Under the pieces are notes generated by a model that was given only the letters and a program-made list of their open reading frames with translations, was not told where the DNA came from and made no database searches. The translations under genes and the position numbers were made by a program. DNA of 44,197 bases from Streptomyces mayonensis (lineage in GTDB: Bacteria; Actinomycetota; Actinomycetes; Streptomycetales; Streptomycetaceae): NCBI RefSeq assembly GCF_018982965.1, contig NZ_JACBYP010000067.1, forward strand, positions 1-44,197, written 5' to 3'. This document shows, piece after piece, positions 8,534-16,252 of the stretch (within the stretch, counting starts at the first letter, position 1; each line of letters begins with the position of its first letter).

Positions 8534-8729
8534 GCGAAGAGTCCTTTCACCAACGGCCACCAAGAGAGTTCTCCACCAGCCCACTGAACCCGTTCACTTC
8601 GCTCGCCGATCCGGTCGGGCTGGACACTTCCTCCAACGGACGAGACCCGGACACGGTTCAACCTCGGCTGCTCGGGACCCCCCTTCTGGTTGCGGCTGAC
8701 GCAGCCCCTGGCGCGAGGGCCCTCCCCTA

Positions 8730-9233
8730 TTACCTGGCGGCTCGCTTGGGAGCAGGACGAGAGCCCGTCGGCTGAGGCGCGCCCCCAGGCTGCTGACCGG
8801 TGGGGTGGGAACCGGCGGACGAGCGCGGTCCATCGGCCGTCGCCCGCAGAACATCGTGCCCTTCACCGGAGATCGGCTGCTGCGGCAGGCGCATGCCGGG
8901 AGTGATCATCCTGCCTGAATGCACGATTCCGGCCGTCGCCATCAGGCTGAAAGCAGCCTGTTGCCGCAGAATCTTCTCCTCCTCGGGCGTCAGCGGGGCC
9001 TGGGGCCTCTCTGGTGCAGCCGCAGGGGTCTCGTAAGGCCTTCCTTCCTGGCTCACCCGCAGGGAGCTCGAGTATGCGGCAGAGGCTTGTGACGCCTCGC
9101 TCCTCAACAGGGGGCGGGGCTCATCGGGGTCGGGGCTCTCTCGCCGGGCGACCCGCCGCGCGATTGACGTCGCTGAAGCGGTTATACGGCGCCATGACCC
9201 GTTGGACGCCGGAGACGGGGTGTTCGGGCTCAT
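8730..9233 (-). CDS. Unrecognised disorder-rich protein (gene C of trio)
   Basis: The 167-aa frame starts at an ATG preceded by TTGAGGGGAATC. It has a basic N-terminus (SWRRITASATSIARRVARRE), an acidic/Pro linker, and a conserved-looking short helix pair around residues 80-115 (LTPEEEKILRQQAAFSLMATAG). The C-terminus is Gly/Pro/Gln-rich and disordered. It is the first of the three co-directional unknown genes, 78 bases downstream of the Uma2 gene. Rare codons such as ATA are used, unlike flanking housekeeping genes. No family is recognised and no catalytic motif is apparent. Confidence 0.5.
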   Translation of the reverse strand: MSPNTPSPASNGSWRRITASATSIARRVARRESPDPDEPRPLLRSEASQASAAYSSSLRVSQEGRPYETPAAAPERPQAPLTPEEEKILRQQAAFSLMATAGIVHSGRMITPGMRLPQQPISGEGHDVLRATADGPRSSAGSHPTGQQPGGAPQPTGSRPAPKRAAR

Positions 9234-9311
9234 GATTCCCCTCAAGGACTTCGGGACGGTGTGCTCTCCTAACGAGTGACGGTCCCGGCCGGTTCAGCAG
9301 TCGTCCGGCGT

Positions 9312-9902
9312 TCAGAGGAAGTCGGCGGTGTCCAGGTCGAAGGAGAAGGGGGCGGGGAGGGTGAGCGACTTGCCCAGGGGGCGGGTGCAGTGCTCCCGGT
9401 AGTCGTCGCGGTGGTCGATCCTCTGCGGGGCGCTGAACAGCGTGAGCGAGGACGCGTGCCGGTCGATCAGCAGGTAGAGGGGAATGCCGCCGCCCGCGTA
9501 GCAGCGGCGCTTGGCCGCGCGGTCGACCCGGGGTTTGCCGGACGTCACCTCCAGGACCATGGCGACCCCCTGGCACGGCATCCAGGAGTCCGCACCGCGG
9601 AACAGGCGCAGCTCCTCGGGCGCGAAGGTGCCGTCGGGGATGACATGGTCCATGGGGAGGTCGAGCCCGCCCCTGATCTTCAGCCCCTTGTTCCCGGAGA
9701 ACTGCATGTCGGTCCGGGACTTCCTGATCGCCTGGGCCACGATCAGCCCGATGTAATCCTCGTGATCCCCGTCCGGCGGCGGCGTCACAACGATCTCCCC
9801 CTCGATCAGCTCGGCCCGGAAGCCTTCCGGCGGGTCCAGGGCGAGGAACCCCTCCAGCAGGACATCCGCCTGCGTCAGCGGCTCGTGGGCCATGGCGGTC
9901 AT
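9312..9902 (-). CDS. Uma2 family (DUF820) PD-(D/E)XK endonuclease-like protein
   Basis: The 196-aa protein matches the Uma2/DUF820 family, which has a restriction-endonuclease-like fold. An N-terminal ELIEGEIVVTPPP is followed by VIPDGTFAPEE and the catalytic-type strand MVLEVTSGKPRVDRAAKRR. The YAGGGIPLYLLID segment is characteristic of the family. Start 9902 has GGAGGGG 6 bases upstream; a second ATG lies 9 bases on. Such genes are numerous in Streptomyces and their biological role is mostly unknown. It lies upstream of the unknown trio on the same strand and could share a transcript with it, and it diverges from the MerR gene. Confidence 0.85.
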   Translation of the reverse strand: MTAMAHEPLTQADVLLEGFLALDPPEGFRAELIEGEIVVTPPPDGDHEDYIGLIVAQAIRKSRTDMQFSGNKGLKIRGGLDLPMDHVIPDGTFAPEELRLFRGADSWMPCQGVAMVLEVTSGKPRVDRAAKRRCYAGGGIPLYLLIDRHASSLTLFSAPQRIDHRDDYREHCTRPLGKSLTLPAPFSFDLDTADFL

Positions 9903-10030
9903 GTCACGCCCCTCCTTCGGTCGCTCGCCAGACTGGGGCATCGGCTGATCACCTGTCCGAGAGATCGGGAACCGTTCCCTCGATCGTGGCACAGGCCGGG
10001 CGCCGCTGTCCGGAAGGCGAGCCGTTGCGC

Positions 10031-10061
10031 TTGACCCTGCCGCAACGTCAACGTTTCTACT
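10031..10061 (+). promoter_or_regulatory. MerR-type promoter with long spacer
   Basis: TTGACC at 10031-10036 and TCTACT at 10056-10061 are separated by 19 bases. This over-long spacer is the hallmark of promoters that MerR-family activators untwist. The spacer has a partial dyad (ACCCTGC versus TCAACGT). The site is immediately upstream of the MerR gene, so autoregulation is likely. The -10 box is only 6 bases from the ATG, giving a leaderless or nearly leaderless transcript. Confidence 0.5.
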
Positions 10062-10067
10062 GAGGGC

Positions 10068-10841
10068 ATGCGGATCGGAGAACTCGCCGGTGCCGTCGGC
10101 GTCACCACGCGGACCGTGCGGCACTACCACCACCAGGGCCTGCTGCCCGAACCGGAGCGGCTGGCCAACGGATACCGGACGTACACCCTGCGGCACGTCG
10201 TCGTGCTGGCCAGGATCAGGCGGCTGACGGAGCTGGGGCTCGGGCTCGCCGAGGTGCGGGACGTGCTGGCGGACGAGGCCGGGAAGGACCTGGCCGAGGT
10301 ACTGGAGGAGCTGGACGCGGACCTCGCGCGGCAGGAGGCGGCGATCCGGGAGCGCCGGGCGCGGCTGCGGGCGCTGCTCGAGGCGGAGGGCGGGTTGCCG
10401 CCGGAGGGGCCGGTCTCGCCGGAGCTGGCCGAGTTGTTCGCGGGGATGGGGGACGTCTCCGGCTCGCCGATGGCCGTACGGGACCGGGAGATGCTGGCGA
10501 TGCTGGAGAACACCGTGGCGCCGGAGGCCCGGGCGGGTCTGCTGGCCGCGTTGCGCGGTGCGCTGGGTGCTCCGGGGGCGGTGGCGCGGGCCCGTCGGGC
10601 GTATGCGCTCCTTGACGAGTTGGCGGGCGCCGGGGCCGACGACCCGCGGGTGGGCGGGGCGGCGCGGGCGCTTGCCGACTGTCTGCCCGTGGAGCTGCTG
10701 CCCGAGGAGGACATCGGCCTCGACCCGGACCACGGGGTGCTGCGCGCCATGTACGCCGACTTCGCGCCGGGGCAGGCGGAGGCGATCCGGCGGGCCATGG
10801 AGATCGTGGCCCGGGAGAGGAGGGGCAGTGAACAGGGGTAG
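10068..10841 (+). CDS. MerR-family transcriptional regulator
   Basis: The 257-aa regulator begins with a MerR winged helix: MRIGELAGAVGVTTRTVRHY, then GLLPEPERLANGYRTYT and the VVVLARIRRLTELGLGLAEV wing/helix. A coiled-coil dimerisation helix spans about residues 75-110. The C-terminal domain of about 140 residues is larger than in metal-sensing MerR proteins and lacks the metal-binding Cys pattern, so it probably senses an organic ligand. The following membrane-protein gene starts inside its last codons, so that gene is the probable regulated partner. Confidence 0.88.
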   Translation: MRIGELAGAVGVTTRTVRHYHHQGLLPEPERLANGYRTYTLRHVVVLARIRRLTELGLGLAEVRDVLADEAGKDLAEVLEELDADLARQEAAIRERRARLRALLEAEGGLPPEGPVSPELAELFAGMGDVSGSPMAVRDREMLAMLENTVAPEARAGLLAALRGALGAPGAVARARRAYALLDELAGAGADDPRVGGAARALADCLPVELLPEEDIGLDPDHGVLRAMYADFAPGQAEAIRRAMEIVARERRGSEQG

Positions 10842-11487
10842 GGGTGGGAAGGGGCGACGGTCCTTCGTTTCCGTCGTTCCCGTTGTTTCCGTGCCGTGGC
10901 TTCTCGTGCGGCACGAGGCGCGGTTGCTGGGCAGTCTGTGGCTGTGGGCGGCCCGGCGGGTCGAGGGGGTGGCGGCCGGGGCCTCCGGCTTCGGGTACGC
11001 GCGGGGGCAGGGCGCGATGATGTTCGGGCTCGCGTTCGTGTGCGTCGTCGAGTCGGTGGGGATGTCCGTGCTGCTGCGGGAGTGGCCGGTCGTTCACCAT
11101 GCGGTGCTGGTTCTGGATGTGTACACCGTCGTCTTCGTCGTCGGGCTGCACGCCGCGTCCGTGGTCCGGCCGCACGTCCTGGATCCGGGCGCCGGCATGC
11201 TGCGGATTCGCCGGGCCGTCCACGTGGACGTTCGGATACCCCTGGAGAGGATCGCCTCCGTACGGCGTGAGATGCGTGCGACGCACGAGGCGGCGGACGG
11301 GGAGCTGAACCTGGCTGTGGGAGCCCAGACCTCCGTCACCGTCGAGCTCGCCGAGCCGGTCGCGTACCTCTCCTTCTTCGGGCGCCGGCGCCACGTGCGG
11401 GTGGTGCGCTGCCACGCCGACGATGCCGGCGGTCTCGTACGGGCCGTCGAGCGGGCGCGGGAGGGGCGCGGGCACGCCGTACCCTGA
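10828..11487 (+). CDS. Membrane protein of unknown function, coupled to MerR gene
   Basis: The 219-aa protein starts at a GTG lying 14 bases inside the end of the MerR gene and preceded by GGAGGGGCA. Two to three hydrophobic segments are visible: MMFGLAFVCVVESVGMSVLL and AVLVLDVYTVVFVVGLHAAS, with a weaker one near residue 20. The C-terminal soluble part, about 100 residues, resembles a beta-rich PH-like domain (IRRAVHVDVRIPLERIASVR). The overlap with merR implies translational coupling and a shared signal response. No enzymatic motif is seen. Confidence 0.78.
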   Translation: MNRGRGGKGRRSFVSVVPVVSVPWLLVRHEARLLGSLWLWAARRVEGVAAGASGFGYARGQGAMMFGLAFVCVVESVGMSVLLREWPVVHHAVLVLDVYTVVFVVGLHAASVVRPHVLDPGAGMLRIRRAVHVDVRIPLERIASVRREMRATHEAADGELNLAVGAQTSVTVELAEPVAYLSFFGRRRHVRVVRCHADDAGGLVRAVERAREGRGHAVP

Positions 11488-11566
11488 CCTGGGGCCGAGA
11501 GACGACGTGTCTGTCGTGAACACGCATGAGCGTCGTCGTGAACTGCATGAGCATCAAGGAGTACGT

Positions 11567-12349
11567 GTGCTTGTCCTGCTGCCGCCGTCCGAGGGGAAGG
11601 CCTCGTCCGGCCGGGGTGCCCCGCTGAAGCCGGAGTCGCTCTCCCTTCCGGGGCTGACCCCCGCCCGCGAGGCCGTCCTCGGCGAGCTGGTCGAGCTGTG
11701 CGCCGGTGACGCGGAGAAGGCGCGCGAGGTGCTCGGGCTGAGCGAGGGACTGCGCGGCGAGGTCGCCAAGAACGTGGAGCTGCGGACGGCGGGCGCCCGG
11801 CCGGCCGGCGAGATCTACACCGGCGTGCTGTACGACGCCCTGGACCTCGCCTCGCTCGATGCCGCCGCCAAGAAGCGGGCCGCCCGGGAGCTGCTGGTGT
11901 TCTCGGGGTTGTGGGGTGCCGTGCGGGTGACCGACCGGATTCCGTCCTACCGGTGTTCCATGGGCGTGAAGCTGCCGGGGCTCGGGGCGCTGGGCGCGTA
12001 CTGGCGGGCGCCGATGGCCGAGGTGCTGCCCCGGGCGGCCGGTACGGGGCTGGTGCTCGACCTGCGTTCGGCGGCGTACGCGGCGGCCTGGAAGCCGAAG
12101 GGCGAGGTCGCTTCGCGGACGGCGACCGTACGTGTGCTGCACGCGCCGACCCGGAAGGTGGTCAGTCACTTCAACAAGGCGACCAAGGGGCGGATCGTGC
12201 GGAGCCTGCTGTCGTCCGGGAGCGCGCCCGAAGGGCCGGCGGAGTTGGTCGAGGCCTTGCGGGACCTGGGGTACGAGGTGGAGGCGCAGGCACCCGCGCG
12301 GGCCGGGAAGCCGTGGTCGCTGGATGTGCTGGTGGCCGAGGTGCATTGA
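11567..12349 (+). CDS. yaaA: YaaA family peroxide-stress protein (UPF0246)
   Basis: The 260-aa protein shows the YaaA family signature from its first residues (LVLLPPSEGK). It also has LLVFSGLWGAVRVTDRIPSY in the middle and the late HFNKATKGRIVR motif. E. coli YaaA binds DNA and lowers free iron during hydrogen peroxide stress; the actinobacterial homologues are assigned by family only. The GTG at 11567 was chosen because AAGGAG lies 5 bases before it and family members start at this point. Sequence upstream in frame overlaps the previous gene. Confidence 0.9.
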   Translation: MLVLLPPSEGKASSGRGAPLKPESLSLPGLTPAREAVLGELVELCAGDAEKAREVLGLSEGLRGEVAKNVELRTAGARPAGEIYTGVLYDALDLASLDAAAKKRAARELLVFSGLWGAVRVTDRIPSYRCSMGVKLPGLGALGAYWRAPMAEVLPRAAGTGLVLDLRSAAYAAAWKPKGEVASRTATVRVLHAPTRKVVSHFNKATKGRIVRSLLSSGSAPEGPAELVEALRDLGYEVEAQAPARAGKPWSLDVLVAEVH

Positions 12350-12432
12350 TGCGCCGGGAGCGAAGGGAGAAGCTTGTTGCGCAGGACGCAATGGGCGTTG
12401 CGGCATCTGCTGTTCCTCGGCACGATGAGGGC

Positions 12433-13095
12433 ATGATGAGTACTCCGCCGTCCTCCTCCCCCACCGCTTCGGTGCTGGATCTCGCGCCCGTCGTTCCGGT
12501 CGTCGTCGTCGAGGAACTCGCCGATGCCGTGCCGCTCGCCCGGGCGCTCGTCGCCGGTGGGCTGCCCGCGATCGAGGTGACGCTGCGGACGCCGGTGGCG
12601 CTCGACGCGATCCGCGCCATCGCCGGTGAGGTGCCGGGCGCGGTGGTCGGCGCGGGCACGGTGATCACCGCGGAGCAGGTCGGCGAGGTCGTGGCGGCCG
12701 GGGCGCGGTTCCTGGTCAGCCCGGGGTGGACGGACGGGCTGCTGGACGCGATGCGGGCGTCCGGGGTGCCGTTCCTGCCGGGGGTGTCGACCACGTCGGA
12801 GGTGGTGGCGCTGCTGGAGCGCGGGGTGCGGGAGATGAAGTTCTTCCCGGCCGAGGCCGCGGGCGGCACCGCCTATCTCAAGGCGCTCGCCGCGCCGTTG
12901 CCGCAGGCCCGCTTCTGCCCGACCGGCGGGATCGGCCCGGCCTCCGCGCCCGAGTATCTGGCGCTGCCCAACGTCGGTTGTGTCGGGGGCAGTTGGATGC
13001 TCCCGAAGGATGCGGTGGCCGGGCGGGACTGGGGGCGTGTCGAGGCGCTGGCGCGAGCGGCGGCCACGCTCAGCGCAGGTGGGACGTCTCGTTGA
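12433..13095 (+). CDS. eda: 2-keto-3-deoxy-6-phosphogluconate aldolase
   Basis: This class I aldolase of 220 aa is the Entner-Doudoroff enzyme splitting KDPG to pyruvate and glyceraldehyde 3-phosphate (KHG activity possible). Signatures are the catalytic glutamate in AIEVTLRT, GAGTVITAEQ, and the Schiff-base lysine in REMKFFPAE (about Lys136), plus the phosphate-binding CPTGGI. Tandem ATG codons at 12433 and 12436 follow GAGGG; the second has better spacing. No phosphogluconate dehydratase gene is nearby. The last 26 bases overlap tail-to-tail with the RNase H/phosphatase gene on the other strand. Confidence 0.93.
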   Translation: MMSTPPSSSPTASVLDLAPVVPVVVVEELADAVPLARALVAGGLPAIEVTLRTPVALDAIRAIAGEVPGAVVGAGTVITAEQVGEVVAAGARFLVSPGWTDGLLDAMRASGVPFLPGVSTTSEVVALLERGVREMKFFPAEAAGGTAYLKALAAPLPQARFCPTGGIGPASAPEYLALPNVGCVGGSWMLPKDAVAGRDWGRVEALARAAATLSAGGTSR

Positions 13096-14299
13096 ACAGG
13101 CGGACGCTCGCGCCGCCGTCCGCGTAGTACGCCACCGCCGACAGCGAGGCGGCCGACAGTTCCATGCGGAACAGCGACTCGGGCGGTGCGCCCAGCGCGA
13201 GTCGCAGGAACGTCTTGATCGGCGTCACGTGGGAGACCAGCAGCACCGTGCGGCCCGCGTGCGCCGCGACGAGCTTGTCGCGGGTGGCGGCGATCCGGGT
13301 GCCGGTCGCCGCGAAGCTCTCGCCGCCGCCGGTCGGTTCCGCGTCCGGCGAGGCCAGCCAGGCGTCCAGGTCGTCGGGGTAGCGCTCGCGCACCTCGCCG
13401 AAGGTCAGCCCCTCCCAGGCGCCGAAGTCGGTCTCGCGCAGTCCCTCGTCGACCGCCACCTCCAGGCCGAGGCGGGCGGCGACGATGCCGGCGGTCTCGC
13501 GGGTACGGGCGAGGGGCGAGGCGACGATCGCCTGGACCGTGCCGCGCCGGGCGAGGCTCTCGGCGACCTTCTCGGCCTGCTCCCGGCCGACCGGCGACAG
13601 GGAGGGGTCGCTGCCGCCGCTTCCGGAGAAGCGCTTCTGCGGGGTGAGCGGCGTCTCCCCGTGCCGCAGGAGGACGAAGGTGGCGGGGGTGCCCATGTCG
13701 GGTGGTCCCCAGCCGGGCGAGGCGACGGCCTTCGCGGCGCGTACGTCGGTGTCGGCGGCCGCCCGTGAACCCACGCCGGCGGCGGCCGCGTCGGACGCGG
13801 CGTCGAGTTCCGCCGTCGAATCGGACGGCGACCACTGTTCGCCGCGCGCACCCGCGTCCATCGCCTCGTTGGCCAGGCGGTCGGCGTGCTGGTTCTCCGC
13901 GCGGGGGATCCACTCGTACGTGACACGGCCGGGCGGGAAGACGCGCGCCGCCTGGGCCGCCAGGGGCTTCATGTCGGGGTGCTTGATCTTCCAGCGGCCC
14001 GACATCTGCTCGACGACGAGCTTGGAGTCCATGCGGACGTGCACGCCGGCGTCCGGGTCCAGCTCCTTCGCCGCGCGCAGGCCGGCCAGCAGGCCCCGGT
14101 ACTCGGCGACGTTGTTGGTCACGACCCCGAGGTACTCGGCGGCCTCCGCCAGGGTCTCCCCCGTCGCCGCGTCCAGCACCACCGCGCCGTAGCCGGCGGG
14201 CCCGGGGTTGCCCCGTGACCCGCCGTCGGCCTCGACGACGAACTCCCGTGCGGGACGAGCCGCCTGGCGTGCGGCCGGACGCGCCGCGTGGTCGGCCAC
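13070..14299 (-). CDS. Bifunctional RNase HI / histidine phosphatase
   Basis: The 409-aa fusion has an N-terminal RNase HI domain (about residues 18-150) with catalytic acidic residues in VEADGGSRGNPG, VAEYRGL, RMDSKLVVEQM and QHADRLANEAM. A linker of about 60 residues follows. The C-terminal phosphoglycerate-mutase-like phosphatase (about 205-405) has the phospho-histidine motif LLRHGET and the second catalytic HVTPIK. S. coelicolor SCO2299 is a characterised enzyme of this type, with RNase H plus acid phosphatase activity. The phosphatase half resembles CobC-type alpha-ribazole phosphatases of cobalamin synthesis. The GTG start is 10 bases after the zinc-ribbon gene stop, in a Nif3/zinc-ribbon/RNase H operon. 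Confidence 0.95.
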   Translation of the reverse strand: MADHAARPAARQAARPAREFVVEADGGSRGNPGPAGYGAVVLDAATGETLAEAAEYLGVVTNNVAEYRGLLAGLRAAKELDPDAGVHVRMDSKLVVEQMSGRWKIKHPDMKPLAAQAARVFPPGRVTYEWIPRAENQHADRLANEAMDAGARGEQWSPSDSTAELDAASDAAAAGVGSRAAADTDVRAAKAVASPGWGPPDMGTPATFVLLRHGETPLTPQKRFSGSGGSDPSLSPVGREQAEKVAESLARRGTVQAIVASPLARTRETAGIVAARLGLEVAVDEGLRETDFGAWEGLTFGEVRERYPDDLDAWLASPDAEPTGGGESFAATGTRIAATRDKLVAAHAGRTVLLVSHVTPIKTFLRLALGAPPESLFRMELSAASLSAVAYYADGGASVRLFNETSHLR

Positions 14300-14309
14300 C
14301 GGACCGGCC

Positions 14310-15053
14310 CTACAGCCCGGAGTCGGCCGTACGCACCAGGATGCGGCGGCAGTTCTCGCAGCGTACGACCGTGTCGGGCGCCGCCGAGCGGATCTCGTTC
14401 AGCTCGGTGATGGCCAGCTCCTGGCGGCAGCCCTGGCAGCTGCGCTGGTACAGCTTGGCCGCGCCGACGCCGCCCTGCTGCTCGCGCAGCTTGTCGTAGA
14501 GCTTCAGCAGGTCGTCGGGGACGGCGCCCGCGACGACCGCGCGCTCCTTGGTCACCGAGGCCACCTCACCGTCCAGCTCCTCGACGGCGGCGTCCCGGCG
14601 GGCGGTGGCGTCGTCGATCTTGCCCTGGACCGCACCGACCCGCTCGGTCAGCTCGGCGACCCGCTCCTGCGCGGACTCGCGGCGCTCCATCACCTCCAGG
14701 ACGACGTCCTCCAGGTCGCCCTGGCGCTTGGCGAGGGAGGAGATCTCGCGCTGGAGGTTCTCCAGGTCCTTCGGGGAGGTGACCGCGCCGGAGTCCAGGC
14801 GCTGCTGGTCGCGGCCGGCGCGCTGGCGCACCTGGTCCACGTCCTGCTCGGCCTTGGTCTGCTCGCGGGCGCAGTCGCTCTCCTCGGTCTGCGCGGCCAC
14901 GAGCAGGTCGCGCAGCTGGGCGTGGTCCTTGGTCAGCGACTCGATCTCGGCGTGCTCCGGCAGCGACCGGCGCCGGTGCGCGAGCTGCTGGAGACGGACG
15001 TCGAGGCCCTGGACGTCGAGGAGTCGGATCTGGTCGGCGGGCTCGGCTTTCAG
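14310..15053 (-). CDS. Coiled-coil zinc-ribbon protein (CT398/DUF164-like), apparent CTG start
   Basis: The 247-aa protein begins KAEPADQIRLLDVQGLD and is a long alpha-helical hairpin coiled coil (about residues 10-185). It ends in a zinc ribbon with two CxxC pairs (SCQGCRQEL and RCENCRRIL). Members of this family are thought to act as adaptors or in RNA/DNA handling; the function in actinobacteria is not established. The family-consistent start falls on CTG at 15053, preceded by GGGAGCC and overlapping the Nif3 stop as CTGA. No ATG, GTG or TTG exists at a sensible place, so a rare CTG start with coupled re-initiation is the best reading. Confidence 0.9.
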   Translation of the reverse strand: MKAEPADQIRLLDVQGLDVRLQQLAHRRRSLPEHAEIESLTKDHAQLRDLLVAAQTEESDCAREQTKAEQDVDQVRQRAGRDQQRLDSGAVTSPKDLENLQREISSLAKRQGDLEDVVLEVMERRESAQERVAELTERVGAVQGKIDDATARRDAAVEELDGEVASVTKERAVVAGAVPDDLLKLYDKLREQQGGVGAAKLYQRSCQGCRQELAITELNEIRSAAPDTVVRCENCRRILVRTADSGL

Positions 15054-15916
15054 TTGGGGGCTCCCAGTGAGTCGGAGGTCGGGGCGGACGCCGCGTGGGC
15101 GGTCCAGGGGTCGGTGACCGTCTTGGAGACGTGGACCCTGAGGTCCCAGCCGTTGCGGTCGGAGATCTCGTCGAGCTGGGCGGCGGCCAGCTCGCACCAG
15201 GGCCACTCGGTGGCCCAGTGCGCCGCGTCGAGCAGCGCGAGGGGACGGTGGGCGCGGTCCGCGACGAACTCGGACGCGGGGTGGTGGCGCAGGTCCGCGG
15301 TGAGGAAGGCGTCGACGCCGGCCGCTCGTACGTGGTCGAAGAGGCTGTCGCCGGAACCGCCGCTGACGGCGACCGTGCGTACGGTCGCCTCCGGGTCGCC
15401 GGCGACGCGGATGCCCTGCGCCGTGGCGGGCAGCCGCTCGGCGGCGCGGGCGGCGAGTTCGCGGACGGTCAGGGGGTGCGGCAGTTCGCACACCCGGCCC
15501 AGGCCGCGGCGGCCCTCGGGGTCGGACGGGTCCGGCACCAGGGGCCGTACGACGTTCAGGTCGAGCGCGCCGGCCAGCGCGTCGGAGACGCCCGGGTCCG
15601 CGGTGTCGGCGTTGGTGTGGGCGACGTGCAGGGCGACGTCGTTCCTGATGAGCGTGTGCACCACGCGGCCCTTGAAGGTGGAGGCCGCGACCGTGGTCGT
15701 CCCGCGCAGGTACAGCGGGTGGTGGGTGACGAGCAGGTCCGCGTCCAGCTTCACCGCCTCGTCGACGACCTCCTGGACGGGGTCGACCGCGAACAGGACC
15801 CGGGAGACCTCCTGGCCGGGCTCGCCCACGACGGTCCCGACCGCGTCCCAGGACTCGGCCCGCTCGGCGGGCCACAGGTTCTCCAGCGCGGCGATGACTT
15901 CTGACAGACGGGGCAC
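15050..15916 (-). CDS. Nif3-like dinuclear metal centre protein
   Basis: The 288-aa protein has the Nif3/YbgI pattern: VPRLSEVIAALENLWP at the start, LLVTHHPLYLRG with the metal-binding His pair, VAHTNAD, and a C-terminal LDAAHWATEWPWCE supplying the last His and Glu ligands. The biochemical role of the family is unsettled. GTG at 15916 was chosen by family alignment; the in-frame extension to 16219 is translated low-complexity repeat. TAGCCT lies 7 bases upstream of the GTG, so a leaderless transcript is possible. It heads a minus-strand operon with the zinc-ribbon and RNase HI/phosphatase genes. Confidence 0.92.
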   Translation of the reverse strand: MPRLSEVIAALENLWPAERAESWDAVGTVVGEPGQEVSRVLFAVDPVQEVVDEAVKLDADLLVTHHPLYLRGTTTVAASTFKGRVVHTLIRNDVALHVAHTNADTADPGVSDALAGALDLNVVRPLVPDPSDPEGRRGLGRVCELPHPLTVRELAARAAERLPATAQGIRVAGDPEATVRTVAVSGGSGDSLFDHVRAAGVDAFLTADLRHHPASEFVADRAHRPLALLDAAHWATEWPWCELAAAQLDEISDRNGWDLRVHVSKTVTDPWTAHAASAPTSDSLGAPN

Positions 15917-15984
15917 GGATGCAAGGCTACCTGGCCGTTCTGCGCCGCCGCACCGGTAAGGGGCCCGCGGGCTCCCGTACCCGT

Positions 15985-16205
15985 ACGGACCCGGTTTCGG
16001 CTCGGCCGCGGTTCGGTTCCGGGCCTGGTTTCGGGCCTCGTTCAGAGCCGGTCCCGGGCCTGGTTCCGGGCCTGGTGCAGAGCCGGTTCCGGATCCGGTT
16101 TCCGGCTCCGGCTTCGACCCCGGCCCCGACTCCGATCTCCGGCTTCGACTCTGGCCCCGGCCCCAACCCCGGTTCCAACCCCGGTTCCGGTCCGGTTCGT
16201 GGTCC
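15985..16205. repeat. Degenerate CCGGTTCCGGGCC-type repeat tract
   Basis: The 419-base gene-free stretch between the Nif3 start (15916) and the next gene (16336) contains about 220 bases of degenerate short repeats. They are built from variants of GGTTCCGGGCCTGGTTTCGGG. The register shifts between C-rich and G-rich strands around 16110, where GGTTCCGG units give way to GACCCCGGCCCC. All six frames translate to Pro/Gly/Ser/Arg runs. It reads as an expanded, decayed microsatellite in a divergent promoter region. Besides it, this gap holds only the palindrome at 16253 and a ribosome binding site. Confidence 0.75.
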
Positions 16206-16252
16206 GGCACAGCACACACCTCGCCCTCACCTCAGGAGAATCGTTCCTGTGA

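Noticed and set aside
6463..9233. rnpB considered as an integration site for a mobile element carrying the unknown trio
   Set aside because: No integrase, no duplicated rnpB end and no flanking direct repeats are visible; the trio lies on the 5-prime side of the RNA.
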